Below are positions 44,596 through 63,900 of a DNA stretch of 64,000 bases, one piece after another. The DNA is from Eudorina sp. 2006-703-Eu-15 (taxonomy: Eukaryota > Chlorophyta > Chlorophyceae > Chlamydomonadales > Volvocaceae), in contig BDSI01000013.1 of the NCBI GenBank assembly GCA_003117195.1, positions 611,729-675,728 on the forward strand, written 5' to 3'. A program made the position numbers and the translations under genes. The notes beneath the pieces were generated by a model. That model worked only from the letters and a program-made list of their open reading frames with translations. It searched no databases and had not been told where the DNA came from. How positions within the stretch are numbered: the stretch's first letter is position 1; each line of letters begins with the position of its first letter.

Positions 44596-46553
44596 AGGGG
44601 TGCATCGTGCCGGCGCCCGAGTGGCTGCATGTATCATGGAGCCGCTGCTGCAGGGCGCGGGCGGGATGCTGCTGGTGGAACCGGGTTTCCAGCGCGCGGT
44701 GGCGGAGGTACGGAAGGGCATTGAAGACGACGTGGCAGAGGGAGGGAGGGAGGGAGGGAGGCAGGGAGGCAGGGAGGGAGGCAGGGAGGGAGGGAGGGAG
44801 AGGGGGAGAGGGGGTTGAACGGAATGGCGATACGAAGGTGGGCCACATGATACAAAGTTGGTAGGCCATGCGATGGCGCGGCAGGGGGGAAGCTGAAGAG
44901 TGAAGACGCGTCTAGGGTAACCATCCGTACCATAGGTTAGCATTGGCTACACTCCGGCCGTGAATGAGGCAGGCTGTGAGCCTGAATCCCTCCGCGCCCC
45001 GTTCCGCCTCTCCCTGGCCAATGCGCTCACCCACCATCGTAGTAATACCGAAACACGGCATCGGCGCTTGGGGTTGGTTGCCTGCATTTTAACTGTGTCA
45101 TGTATCAGCGCTGAGCCGTTCCCGTTTCTCATATCTCTTTCGCCTTTTACTAAAGAGATCAGCGAGTACGGCTCATTGAGGCGCATACCAACTTTTTTTG
45201 GAAGGCTTTTGCCTTACCCAAACAATATTCTGCAAATGATATTCGAACAAAACAGCGTTGTGTCGTTTGACCGACATAACAGATGACACCTTAGCACTCT
45301 GCTGAGTTACCTCTGCTGATTTACATATATGGTACTTACACCAATACGTATACTGTACTTTGTCTAGGGGTTTCTAGCTTCACATCGTCCGCCCCGCCCT
45401 GCTGCTGGCCCCTCGACGCTCCTTGCCCCTGCCCGCCCCGCCCTGCCGTCCCCCCCTGGCCTGAACCCCCCCTTCTCCCTGCCCCCAGGTGTGTCGGTCC
45501 CGACGACTGCCCGTCATTCTGGACGAGGTCTTCAGCGGCCTCTACCGCACCGGCCACCTCTCCGCCGCCGCCGCCCTGGGCATCACCCCCGACGTGGCCT
45601 GCTACGGCAAGCTGCTCACGGGGGGGGCGGCGCCGCTGGCGGTGACGCTGGCGAGCAGGGAGGTGTTCGAGGCGTTCAGTGGGCCCAGCAAGGTGGGGCG
45701 GAGGGTGCGATATGGAGGGTGCGCAAGCGGGTGGGCGGGGGGCTGGGTGGCTGGCTGGCTGGGTCGAGGGACTGCGGGTGGTTGATGTTTGGGATGGCAC
45801 GGGTGTGGTGGTGGTGTGCCGCGAGGGATGCGAGGGATCCGAGTTGGTGGTGGATGTACGGCACGACGCGCGCGTTGCTGTGTACGACGAGCAGCGCTGC
45901 TTGCTTGTGCAGTACCGTGGCAGCAGCGGTTTTCTTCGGGCTTCGTTCCACGGGTGTCAACTCTCGATCCGCCCCCGCCCCTCCCCGCCCCTCCCCGCCC
46001 CTCCCCGGTGGGTGTTGCCACGTCGCACTGGCAACAGCTCTTCGCGCTGCTGCACGGCCATTCGTACACAGCCTACCCGATCGGCTGCGCCGCATCCGTA
46101 GCTTCCCTGGAGCTGCTCTCCAGCCCCGAAACCAACCCCAACGTCTGCGCGCCATGCCGCTGCCCCAAGTCGCCGGCCTGTACGTCACCCTGCGGCCGCC
46201 TCCTGCCGCTGTGGGACGAGCAAAATCATGTCTCGGAGCTGTCGTACCATCCTCTCGTCAACCGTGTTGTCGCCGTCGGAACCGTGCTAGCTGTGGAACT
46301 GGCGGCGTCTGACTCCGTTGGCAGAGGCTATGCGTCCGTGAGTTCCGTGCAAGTTGTACGGCGGCTGCGAGACGCGTACGGCATCTACGCGCGGCCGCTG
46401 GGGTCGGTGGTGTATCTTATGGTGCCGCCGACGGCGAGGCGGGAGACGGCGTCGTGGCTGGCGGCGAGTCTCAAAGGCGCTCTGGATTGGTGCGCGGCGG
46501 GGCAGGGCGGTGCCGGTGTCGCAGCCGCAGGCGGCGATGGGGTCGTGGTGTGA
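39208..46553 (+). CDS. BIO3-BIO1: bifunctional dethiobiotin synthetase / 7,8-diaminopelargonate aminotransferase (10 exons)
   Basis: Carries out two consecutive steps of biotin synthesis: KAPA to DAPA (PLP aminotransferase) and DAPA to dethiobiotin (ATP-dependent). It is mitochondrial in plants. Exons: 39208-39567, 39996-40061, 40495-40741, 40948-41204, 41757-41912, 42478-42657, 43278-44075, 44318-44707, 45489-45692, 46038-46553; in phase, 1,057 aa. The N-terminus looks like a transit peptide (AAVASTRRWTSTSTTG). The DTBS half shows the P-loop GANTNVGKT (about residue 98), YVKPVQTGFPED, LFAWRHAVSPHLA, LLETAGGVTSPAPSG and GDPRLGGIAATLSAYDSL. The aminotransferase half shows LWWPFTQHASL, FSDDGSTAIEVALKMAFRK, QGAYHGDTLGAQD, IMEPLLQGAGGM, DEVFSGLYRTGHL, the PLP lysine in ACYGKLLTGGAAPLA (about 858), and LLHGHSYTAYPIGC. 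It is longer than plant homologues because of poly-Gly and poly-Ala inserts. An upstream exon is possible, since ctttcctacag precedes 39242. Confidence 0.93.
40218..40322. repeat. (GGT)n in BIO3-BIO1 intron 2
   Basis: About 35 GGT/TGG units with one interruption (ggtaatggt). It lies within the intron between 40062 and 40494. Confidence 0.95.
41560..41745. repeat. C-rich minisatellite, 28-bp period, in BIO3-BIO1 intron 4
   Basis: Units of cccctgcccccgtccccgtc type, six or so copies, occupying the polypyrimidine side just before the 3' splice site at 41756. Confidence 0.9.
44741..44815. repeat. (GGGA)n/(GGCA) tract in BIO3-BIO1 intron 8
   Basis: Purine-rich gggaggga repeats starting about 30 bp after the donor at 44708. 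Confidence 0.9.
45107..45224 (+). repeat. 118-bp dispersed repeat, copy 1 (inside BIO3-BIO1 intron 8)
   Basis: Matches 47732-47849 in the same orientation with about two mismatches; it includes agatcagcgagtacggctca. Both copies have a cccaccatcgta word about 60-80 bp upstream. The surrounding 45.0-45.3 kb is AT-richer than the gene, suggesting that an insertion enlarged the intron. Confidence 0.85.
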
Positions 46554-47731
46554 TTGGGGGAGGTGGGTGGGGTGGGAGTGAACGAGGGACAGGGCGCATC
46601 GCTCAGGGTTTCGGGCGGCATTTGTCCCGCATGTTGCACATGGCAGGAAACCGTCTTATTCTTAACTCGAATCGGCCATCGGCAATACTCTGGGATTAAT
46701 AACTCTATTCGCAATTTTGCATATTTGATACACGCCGGAGTGTCCGCTTTGCCGGAAGGAGGCTGCAGCAACGCGTAAAATTTGGATCCTTTCGGATGTC
46801 CCCTGCCGCATGCCCATGAAGCCTTTGTAGATGCGTTGAATCGCGGCTTGGTGTATTCGATTAATGAAAGGCCGCCTTTGGGAATGGCGACCAAGGACCT
46901 TTGGTGCTGTCGACGCACTTGAGATGTTGAGAAAATGGACAATATCAAGGCATTCATGGATTAGTTTTCCAGTACTCCCAGTCTAATGTACCATATCCAA
47001 AAGCGTCCAGTGATAGTCAATCGATTTTATTTAATGGATCATCCATCAGGTAGCCGACGTATGAAACCAGAACACCTCCCTGCACCGCAAAACGTCGTTC
47101 TGTACCGTAAGGACTCGACAGAGACTTAATACCCGGGCATACCTGAATTGCGGCAACGCGTTTGTGGGACATGCAACCGGCACAGCGGGTTAGTGTGTGG
47201 GAAGAAGGGGGGAATTATCCGGCTGACAGCCCTTGCTCCATCCGCACGCCTTGTCAAGCCTCCGCCACGCGCCTTGTTTGAATCAATCGCTGTTCCATGG
47301 TGACTTCCAGGCCCCATGCTAGAAGTCCAGGACCACATACGGCCGATCCAGAAGTCCCGCGCCTGCATCCAAACATTCTCGACATGAAAGCAAAACCAAG
47401 TTATACCTAACACGCTGCCAGAGCACGAAACAGTCGAAGAGGTGTCATGCATCGGCCCACAACCTGGTTCACCGAAACCGTGCATCGACCAGTCGCATCG
47501 AGCACAGTTTTCTCCTAGTTGTCGTCAACGCGAGCACAGCCACGCTGTCCTTTTTTGAAGTACCATGATTAAGTTAAAAAATGCAGATGTTACGTTCATC
47601 ATTTGAAGGCGATCCCCCAATCCTCGTGCGTCCTTTGAACATTTGTTTTAGGACCCACCATCGTAAGTACAAAGTTTTGTAGTTTCAACGCGTTAGGGTC
47701 GGACTGCCTCATGTGCACAGTTAATATCATT
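46554..47731. other. intergenic, nothing recognised
   Basis: AT-richer spacer between the convergent BIO3-BIO1 and oxidoreductase genes. No supported exon and no clear TGTAA signal found for BIO3-BIO1. Confidence 0.4.
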
Positions 47732-47849
47732 AGCGCTGAGCCGTTCCCGTCTCTCATATCTCTTTCGCCTTTTACTAAAGAGATCAGCGAGTACGGCTCA
47801 TTGAGGCGCATACCAACTTTTTTTGGAAGGCTTTTGCCTTACCCCAACA
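47732..47849 (+). repeat. 118-bp dispersed repeat, copy 2
   Basis: Near-identical to 45107-45224 and in the same orientation, in the convergent intergenic region. Confidence 0.85.
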
Positions 47850-48728
47850 TAATCAGGATTATATCTCATTTTCCGCATGGGATACAATAAAGGGTCCTCC
47901 CGTCCGGAAAAACAAAGCGAGTCTTTGATGTGACGGCAAAATCATCAGCGCCAGGAAATCTGGGATAGATATAAGAGTTTGGAAAATGGCAAGGCCACTC
48001 GCGTTGACCGCAACTCGGGCGTGGCGTGATTCAATGATGACAGGGATGGGTTGCCCTGATATGCGATAGGGTTCGGGATCACGGGAAACTGGCTTTCTTA
48101 CAATCCGAATGGGAAACACCCGCTGCCACACCACTCTGACATCGCTCGACGTGACAAAGATGTGTAAAGGGTGGCGGTACAGCGGCTGCAGCACTTCAAC
48201 ATACACACGACACGCTCTGACCTCCACAAGCCCTGCTTTCCACACACAGAGACGCACACGGTAGGTACGATTTCCCAACATGGGGGACCCAATCACCGAC
48301 TTGGTGACAGAGGTAAGGGTCTCAGCGCTGACTGAGTGACATGGTCTCTGGAGAGCCCGCCGCCATTAGTTGCCACTCGAGAAGGGCGACCGACAAGGCG
48401 ACCCACAGAATACCTCCCTTTCCCTTTCCCCCGGGAGCCGGGCCAGCGCCCTCCCAATCCCTTGCGAGGCCAGGCGGCGGCACACAACCCCGACGAGGCG
48501 GCGCGTCCTCAGCAGCCGGCTGCAGACACAGCCGCTGCCTCCACCCTACGTCCCACAACTGCCCTGCCGGGCCAGCATCCCTCCCTTCCCTCGCCCGCAC
48601 CGTGACGGAGACCACGCATGCAACACCCCGGAGCAACACCCCGGGAGAAACGGAGTCCCTACCAGCAACCCCAGCCAATGGCAGAAACCCTATACCCTAA
48701 TCTCAACGGCACCGCCCGTTTTCGCCTC
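47850..48728. other. intergenic; includes probable 3' UTR of the oxidoreductase gene
   Basis: A minus-strand frame at 47859-48296 has no ATG start and no recognised domain. A TGTAA-type signal on the minus strand (forward ttaca, 48098-48102) is about 630 bp past the oxidoreductase stop. Confidence 0.35.
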
Positions 48729-51700
48729 TCACTTCGCCGCGGCCTTGCCCGCCTGGCCCGCTCCGTCCAGCCCCGTCACTTCGAAGGTGAACCCCGCCGC
48801 CCGCAAGCGCTCCAGCAGCACGGGCCCGCAGGCGGCCGCGGGGGACAGCACGCCGCCCCTGGCCATCCGCGGGTCGGCCGCCAGCCGTTCCGCGTCCAGG
48901 ACTAGCGCCAGACCCGTCTCCAGCAGCATGCGGCTCGTGGACCAGTAGCCCGGATCCCGTTTGTCCTGCGGAGGGGGGTACGGCAACAGTTGCCGTTGGC
49001 GGTTGGGCGTTGGTTGGTGGGCATGGCACGAAGTTGGGCCTTCGGCGGGAGACGGGTGCGGCCAGCGGCCCTGAAGCGGCCGACTGCCGACATGGGCAGT
49101 TTCACGGCGCGGTGTACGGCGGAATGATTCACAGCACCCGATGGACGGCGCATCCCCGCACCCGCACACCGCATCCCACCCCCCCATCCCCCCACACAGC
49201 CACACCCACGCCAGCTTGACACCGCTGTGCGCCCCAGCTCCCTCACCCTCCCCCCCTCGTGCCTCATTCAGCATCATGTCCCATCCCGCCTGTCGCAGTG
49301 CCCTCCGAATCCTCGGAACGCGCTTGCCCCCTGCCTACCCGCCTGCCTGCCCCCCCCTCCCCGCCTGGGTACCTGCTCCACCCCCCCGCTGGGCACCTGC
49401 CCCCTGCCTACTTCGGCCCTTGCACCCACCACCACCCCGAAAAGTCTGTTCCATGGACCCCTGCCGGCAGCCGCCTCACCCCGCACTTCCCCTTGACCAC
49501 CCGGGGCGTGTCCTCCTCCGTCACCGCCACCAGCTCGTGGGTCCACGACCCGGTCCTTCGCTGCTCCTCGTTGGGGCCCTGGCCGGGCGCCGGCAGGAAG
49601 CTGGGGCCCGAGGGGGCGGAGGGGGAAGGGAAGGGAGGCGGCAGGGGGGTCGGCAGCCGGGAGGACGGCAGCTGGAAAGGGTCGAAGCTCGAAGATAGAC
49701 GGCTGCAGCAGCTTAGGTCGCCTTAGTTGAAAGCAGCCGGCGCACCGCCGCACCATGGAGGAGGGACAACCGCAGCGGCAGGCGCAGCCTCGAGTTCGAG
49801 CCCTGCGTCCCTCATTTTCTGATGCCATACCTTACCCTACACCGCACCGACACGCGCCCAGTCAGCCAGCTACCCACCGCCTCGCCACCGCCCGCAGCGG
49901 CCACAGCGCCATCGTGGCCCCGACCGCCACCATCGCCGCCGAGACGATGCTGGCGCCCACCCATCCGCCCGCCAGCATCCCCTCGTAGAACTTGAAGTCC
50001 TTGCCGTACGGGTACGACGCCTCGGTCAGCAGCGCATTGCTCTCCTGCACGACCTTGGCGTTGACGCCCTCCATAACGAAGGGCCCCGCCCAGGTGTTGA
50101 GCGGCGGGATGTAGCGGGGCAGGATGCCCCCGGGTTTGTCGGAGCCGCGGAGGCTGCTTAAGGGGGAGGGGCGCGGGGGTGAGGGTTCGGCAAGAGACGC
50201 GGGTCTGGAGCTCGATATGCGCCCGGGGGACGGGGGGCGGGACGTCAGTCTGAGCGCGGGGCGTTGCGAGACGGGCAGCTGGAGGGCAAGAAGGCCTCTG
50301 TCGTTCGGACACAGGACGACGACAGGACAACTGGAGGAGCCACACATACACAAGTAAGTTCAGCCCCCAATATAAATGACGGATTCGAAAGGCTCCCCAG
50401 CCCCAGCCCCCCTGCCCCAGCCCCCCCTGCGCCAGCCCCCCTGCCCCAGCCCCCCGTGCCCCAGCCCCCCTGCCCCAGCCCCCCTGCCCCAGCCCCCCTG
50501 CCCCAGCCCCCCAGCCCCAGCCCAGCCCCCAGCCCCAGCCCAGCCCCCCAGCCACAGCCCTAGCACCCCCCCACACACACACCCGTGCAGCGAGGCCAGG
50601 TAGTACTGGTCCGAGTTGACGGCCGCCAGCTCCGCGCTGGTCTCGTTGGTCATCAAGTTAAACACCGACTCCAGGGTGCCTCCGCTGACGGCGGCCTTGC
50701 CCGGCCCCACCAGCGAGTACACCTGGGACACGCCACTGGGGGCAGAGACCGGGGACGTAGGGGGTCGTGGAGGGGTCGTTTACAAGTCATCATACGGGGC
50801 CGCTCCTTATTGTTGGAGAGGACCAAGACATGAACTTGTCAACGCTATCGGCCATGGGTGCAATTGACCACGTGGGTTCGATTTGTGAGGGGAGGGGGGT
50901 TCAGCCGTTTTCGTGACTGAAGGTTATTGGCGTGCAGCCGGTTGGGCCGGTTGCTGCAGTGACGCAGCACGGCAGCTGCAGTGACGCAGCACGGCAGCTG
51001 CAGTGACGCAGCGCGGCAGCTGCAGTGACGCAGCGCGGCAGCTGCAGTGACGCAGCGCGGCAGCTGCAGTGACGCAGCACGGCAGCATGGACCAAGCGTA
51101 GGACCCACCATCCCAGCTGCTCCTTGCAGTACTGCACCATCATGAACGCCCCCAGGTCCGAGGGCACCGAGTCGTAGCCGCAGCAGTGCAGGATCTTGAC
51201 CCCCTTGGCGGCCGCGGCGGCGTTGTGGCGCTGGATGCTGCGCCGCACCCAGGGCACCTCACCTGCGGGGGCCGAGATGCCGTACGTTACGGATGTGTCA
51301 GCGGCCACCACGATGCCTGTGACCCAGGGGTCAACGGTGACACGGTAAACATCCGCGGGCACGACAGCTGCCGGACCGCCACTCACGGCAGTCTGCCCCT
51401 GGGTCGCACACCCCCCCTGACAGCCATTGGCCTGCCTCCACCGCAGGGCGCTGCACGGGCCGTTCCTCTCCGCCCAAGGGCCGTTCCCATCCGCTCAAGG
51501 GGGGAAGGGAAAGTAACGCTCACCGGTGATGTCGGCGTAGTGTGTGCCCTGCTCCACCGCCTGAGACACCACGTTGTCGCCGTACCGAGCGAAGGGGCCA
51601 GCGGTAGCGAGTACGACATCGGCCTGCCGCACAACCGACCCAACTGCCGGCGCGTCGAGGGCGTCGGCTGTCAGGATGGGTACCTCCTGCAGGGCATGCG

Positions 51701-52196
51701 AACGGCACGGTAGAAGTCCGAGGCCTGTTGCCACGCTGCAGGCCGTGCAGTGAAAGGGCATCCCAAGGCGCATTGGATCTGGAGGCCAGAGGTTGGGTTA
51801 CTTTGCAGCAGGCGGTTACGGGCTGGGGCGTCGATGGAAAAGTGTGGTCGAGACGCGACGCCCGCACCTTCACGGCGGGGTTGATTCGTGCCAGCTCCGA
51901 TCGGACTTGCTCGAGCTTCTTGGCGTCACGACCCGCCATAGCCCATCGGATTTTGCCCTGGCGCGATGGGAAGGCGTGAGTGGCGTTTGCGTTCAATAGG
52001 TGTTGCACATAGGTTGACGCATCGAAATGAAGATCGGAAGCGAGCTAATTTTATGTCAAACATTGTTTCCGATGATGATGATAATGATCCTGCCTACCTG
52101 ATAATCACGTGCTATGTGCTCACAGACCAGCCGGCCTGTGAAGCCTGACGCTCCCCAGACGACCACTTGGTAAGGGCGTGGTGCAATAGCAGCCAT
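48729..52196 (-). CDS. saccharopine dehydrogenase-like oxidoreductase (8 exons)
   Basis: NAD(P)-binding protein of the SCCPDH / trans-acting enoyl reductase-like family. Exons on the complement: 52196-52098, 51957-51868, 51686-51524, 51262-51109, 50735-50583, 50153-49878, 49600-49480, 48965-48729; in phase, 430 aa, the usual family length. The N-terminus is a Rossmann fold with VVVWGASGFTGRLV (glycine motif at residues 15-21), then WAMAGRDAKKLEQV, ADVVLATAGPFARYGDNVV, GTHYADITGEVPWVR and CCGYDSVPSDLGAF. The C-terminal half has a hydrophobic segment (SIVSAAMVAVGATMALW), PGQGPNEEQRR, HELVAVTEED and YWSTSRMLLETGLAL. Relatives lie on lipid droplets or membranes and their substrates are poorly defined; this is not the lysine-pathway enzyme itself. 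Introns 4 and 5 contain minisatellites. The gene is head-to-head with SDA1. Confidence 0.92.
50396..50570. repeat. CCCCTGCCCCAGCC-type minisatellite in oxidoreductase intron 5
   Basis: About 175 bp of 14-15-bp units. On the transcript it is G-rich and starts about a dozen bases after the 5' splice site at 50582. Confidence 0.92.
50960..51088. repeat. 22-bp tandem repeat, about 6 copies, in oxidoreductase intron 4
   Basis: Units contain gtgacgcagc(a/g)cggcagctgc. The array ends about 20 bp from the 5' splice site at 51108. Confidence 0.92.
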
Positions 52197-52734
52197 TTGA
52201 ATATGCAAGTCTCAGGGTAAGAAGGACCTGATCAATTGGATGTCGGGGAATTACGTCAATGACAATTGACGAGTGGCTCTCCTTGCACGACCGAGTGGGT
52301 TAGATATTCGATGTAAGGGAAACTCCAAGTGGCACATCTATAACCATGAATGTGTCCTCAAGAGTCATAATATGCCGTTGCCTTGCACGTCGATTCGACT
52401 GACAGGCACACCGTACGGTACGTTTGTAATGGCCCTCAAAACAGGCCACTACCAACCTTGACACCCAGGAGTTTGTTGTTATACCCATTTAAGGCCTTGG
52501 GCGAGACACTTACGTGATTCCGAACGCTTAAACCTCGTCGGGTTTCACAACTACCTGTTCTTTGAGCGCAGTTGTGATACTTCTTGCCCTTTTTATACCG
52601 TTAGGTAATCGACGCAATTCATTATACATGTTAATTTTTTAGCAAGAGGGGCAATCAAATGTCGACAAGTGCCGAGTTGCTTGCTCTACAGGCGAGTAGA
52701 GATGTATTATAACGAATATGTATGATAATGATGT
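52197..52734. promoter_or_regulatory. putative bidirectional promoter region
   Basis: 538 bp separate the start codon of the oxidoreductase (minus) from that of SDA1 (plus). The region is AT-rich compared with both genes and has no competing ORF. It must contain both 5' UTRs and promoters unless an unseen upstream exon exists. No specific factor site is claimed. Confidence 0.5.
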
Positions 52735-60374
<7,640 letters not shown>

Positions 60375-60942
60375 TCAGACGTCGTCGCGGCCGGAAGGGT
60401 TGTGGGTGGGTCAGAAAGGTTTACTGCTAGGCACTCGGCTGCTGCTGCTGTTGCTGCTGCTGCTGTTGCAGGCTGTGCGGGCTGTGCGTGCGGATGTACG
60501 GGAAGGGCGACGGTGTAATTCGCGCAGGGTGCGGGGATGGGTGCGGGTGTGGGGTCGGCGTTCCGCACACGGACAAGTGCTGTACTGCTGTTGACGCGCC
60601 GTACGAATGAACAGGACTTCTTTTGTTGTGCAACTACATAGGTAGTTTGTCCGTTGGCACTGTATTGCTATATTTTTGATATGTAGGTCAGATATTGTGG
60701 TTATGGCACCCTGCAATAGAGGGGCTCGCCAGGCGCAACAGCCTATCCGCTGTCTTGTATTGGATGTCGTCAGATAATTGTGATTATAGTGTTCCTACAT
60801 TGCTTATACTTTTTTCATGTAGTCAACGGACGCATCGGTGGGCTTCCCACAGAGAGCCGTCGGCAACTATGAGAGAGATGACCCTAAATTGATTACGCCA
60901 CATTGTAGCAAATATTTGATCCATATCAGATTAGGAATCAAT
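60375..60942. other. SDA1 3' UTR and DHHC gene promoter side
   Basis: Contains a TGTAA signal at 60514-60518, about 140 bp after the SDA1 stop, which fits a volvocine poly(A) site. From about 60600 the DNA is AT-rich and leads into the DHHC gene's first exon. Confidence 0.5.
60514..60518 (+). terminator. candidate TGTAA polyadenylation signal of SDA1
   Basis: Volvocine-type poly(A) signal at a normal distance from the stop codon. Sequence and position only. Confidence 0.45.
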
Positions 60943-63900
60943 ATGGCAGAGGAGGCAACTCCACACTGCATGCTGTACTTCAGCAAAATTAACTTCACTG
61001 TTCTTGGCATTCTGTGTGTTTTTGGATTCCTTTATTACGTGTCGGTCTTCTGCGTGGTACGCGCTGCTGGTGATGCCCCGCTTGGCCTCGCACCGTCCGG
61101 TCCCAAACTATGCAGTTGCACCATGTCAAACGCAGATTGTCCCATGGCTCAGCTACTCTGTCCCCGGCATCACCAACATGGGGGTCCTGACTGTGACCAC
61201 CGCTCTCTCGCTTTACTGCTACATGTTCTGCGTGCTGCTGGATGCCGGCAGGTACGAGTCGCTACCGCTCGCCGATGACGTGGGACGGCGCCCTTGAGGC
61301 CTGAGCTGAACTTACACCGCGCTGACCCCTCACCGACCCCTCACGGATTGCCGTCATATCACCCCCAGGCCTCCAGCGGATTACCAACCTGACCAGGAGA
61401 ACGCCAGTGTCCTGGAGGTCAAGCGCAAGGTGTGTGCGCCTTTCGCGACGGGCGTCATCTCCCCGGGGGGATGACGACCCGGACGTGTCCCTCCGCCGCT
61501 CAGCTGCAATCACAGCGGTCACCGGGCGCCGCATCCAGGCACGGAGGGATTGATTGATATCAGTTTTGGGGGGATTCACTGCCCGGAGCAAACCCGATGG
61601 CATGCGGCGGGCCCGCTGTGAGCTGGGTTCGCGGCTCTCCTGGAGCGCTGGGCCCGAACACCTGTCGTCATCACTGTTGATCTGGGTCACCTCCGGATCT
61701 GGGTCAGGGGCACGACGGGCGGCCGGACCGGACCGCAGCCACCCTCAGGCCAGAGACCGTCACCCGTTGGGAACGGGAGCGCACAGACCACCTCCATGCA
61801 GCTGCGCCCTCATGCGGGGCGCGCCTGATGGGCAGCGGACGCTGCGCCCGATGCAGCCAGCCAGGGCGACTCCCACATGCGGGTGCCTCCTGCCCTCGAC
61901 TGCGGTCCGCGCCGCATTCAACCAGCGGCCGCGCCTGGCAATGCCAACATGGGGCGACGACACGGCCCCAGCCGGAGCCCGGGGGCAGGGGGGCCACAGG
62001 GCGGGCACCGGGCAGCTCCTCAGGGCGCGGTTCGGAAGTGCAGCTCCTCAGGGCGCGGCTGCGAATCAATGGACGTGGTGTATCGCCGTCGGCCTGATAC
62101 ATCTTGACACCTGCTTGTACGCACACGATGCGCATCGGGCCCCACCACACGGCCGTCACCCGTCCTGGTGACCCTGCTGCGGATCGCCGCGCGTCACCCG
62201 TTGTCACCGCCTCACCACAGGATGGCGCGCCCCGCTACTGCCAGAAATGCCAGCAGTTCAAGCCGCCGCGTAGCCACCACTGCCGCAAGTGCCAGCGCTG
62301 CGTGCTGCGGATGGTAAGGGGGCCGTGCGAAGGGGTTGTGGGGGGTGGGGGGTTGAGAGGCTGGGTCTGGCGGACGGTCCAGTGTCGGGCAGTGCTGGTC
62401 GGGATGCGTGTCCACGGCACCATGCGATGGGTGGCTTCCAGTGTGTTCCGGTCTTTCTGTTGCTCGTTGTCCTGCGCCACCTCGCCTCGTACCGTACCTC
62501 TAGTGTCAGTGTGCGGATGTCCCTTAAGTCGCCTTTCACCGCCATTCATTGTAGCTCCATCTTGGCCGCCCGCCCTAATGTCCTGCTTCCACTCCAGGAC
62601 CACCACTGCCCCTGGACCAACAACTGCATCGGACACGCCAACTACAGGGCGTTCTTCCTCTTCCTGATTTGTGAGTGCGGCGGCCCTGTGCAGCCCGGGA
62701 TCCGCCCCCCGTTGCCGTCTGTTTGCAGATACCGTAACCGGACGGTCCGAATCGTGGCGGGGGAGCAGGGGTTGCGTGCGCGGGCGGGGCTGGGTTGGGC
62801 TGCTACTGCAGGTCCTCAGGAGCCTTTGCCTTTGCCCGGCAAACATCGCAGGCACATACTCTCAGCCGACCCGTTGAATCCGTGTGTGTCCTGGGCCCCC
62901 CCTCTCGCAGATGTGAATGCGGCCCTGATCCACGTGGTGGGGCTCCTAGCCGCCCACACGCTGCACGTGCTGCAAACCAGCCACGCGCAGCGGGTGCTGC
63001 GCACCGGCCCGCAGGCCAAGCCCGTGGAGCTGGCGGCGGGCTGGATCGGGTCGCTGTGGGTCTGGGCGGTGCTGCAGGTGCGCGGAGGGGCGGTGGCGGT
63101 GGTGGTGGCGTGCTGGGGCCGGCATAGGAGGCGGCTGGGGGCCCGAGCGGGTGTTTGTTCTTGGCGCCATCCGTGGTGGCATCCGCCAAACCGCCCTTCC
63201 GGGATTTTCCGGAAGGGCACCGCCATCTCCAGGATGGCCTCATGAAGTCTCTCTTTGTTCTTCAAGGTTGGGCTGGCGTCATCATGGACGTCAACCGGTG
63301 TGGACATTGCGGGCACACACGCGCCGCACATCTTTCCGCTGGGTGCACCCTGCTCGCCTGCTCATGTCGGCGGGGCCCGGGTACCGCCTGCCGCCCCTCC
63401 TGTGCCGCACCCGTCACGCATCCGCAGGTGGTCGCGTTCGCCATCGCCCTGCCGCTGACCATCGCGCTGCTACTGCTGTTCATCTGGCACGTCCAGTTGG
63501 TGGCGGTCAACAAGACGACTATCGAGTACCAGGAGGTGCGCGGGAGGGCCCTGGGCTCTGAGGCGAGGGTGGGGCTCCAGGGTGACTGCGGCGGCGGGGA
63601 GGGGAGGGGAGGGGGCTGCGGAGGGCAAGGCAAGGCGGGTTTTGGGGATGGTGGATGCTGGTGATCGCGGGACTGGGGTCAGGGAGAGCGAGGGCGAGGG
63701 GGAGGACAGTTTGCGAAGTGCGGAAGGAGCGAGGACACGGAGGCGGCGGTGGCCCTTCGGCCCTTCGGGACTGTTGAATTCGGCAACAGAACGCCATCCC
63801 GCCCCGGTCTCGCTTCCCGTCCCGTCCCGTCCCGGCCTGCGCCACATACAGGGCGTCACCGCAAGCATCAACGCCGCCGCCAACGGCGGGGTGCTGCCCA

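Noticed and set aside
47859..48296. 145-codon minus-strand frame
   Set aside because: Lacks an ATG and any recognised motif; located in the probable 3' region of the oxidoreductase gene.
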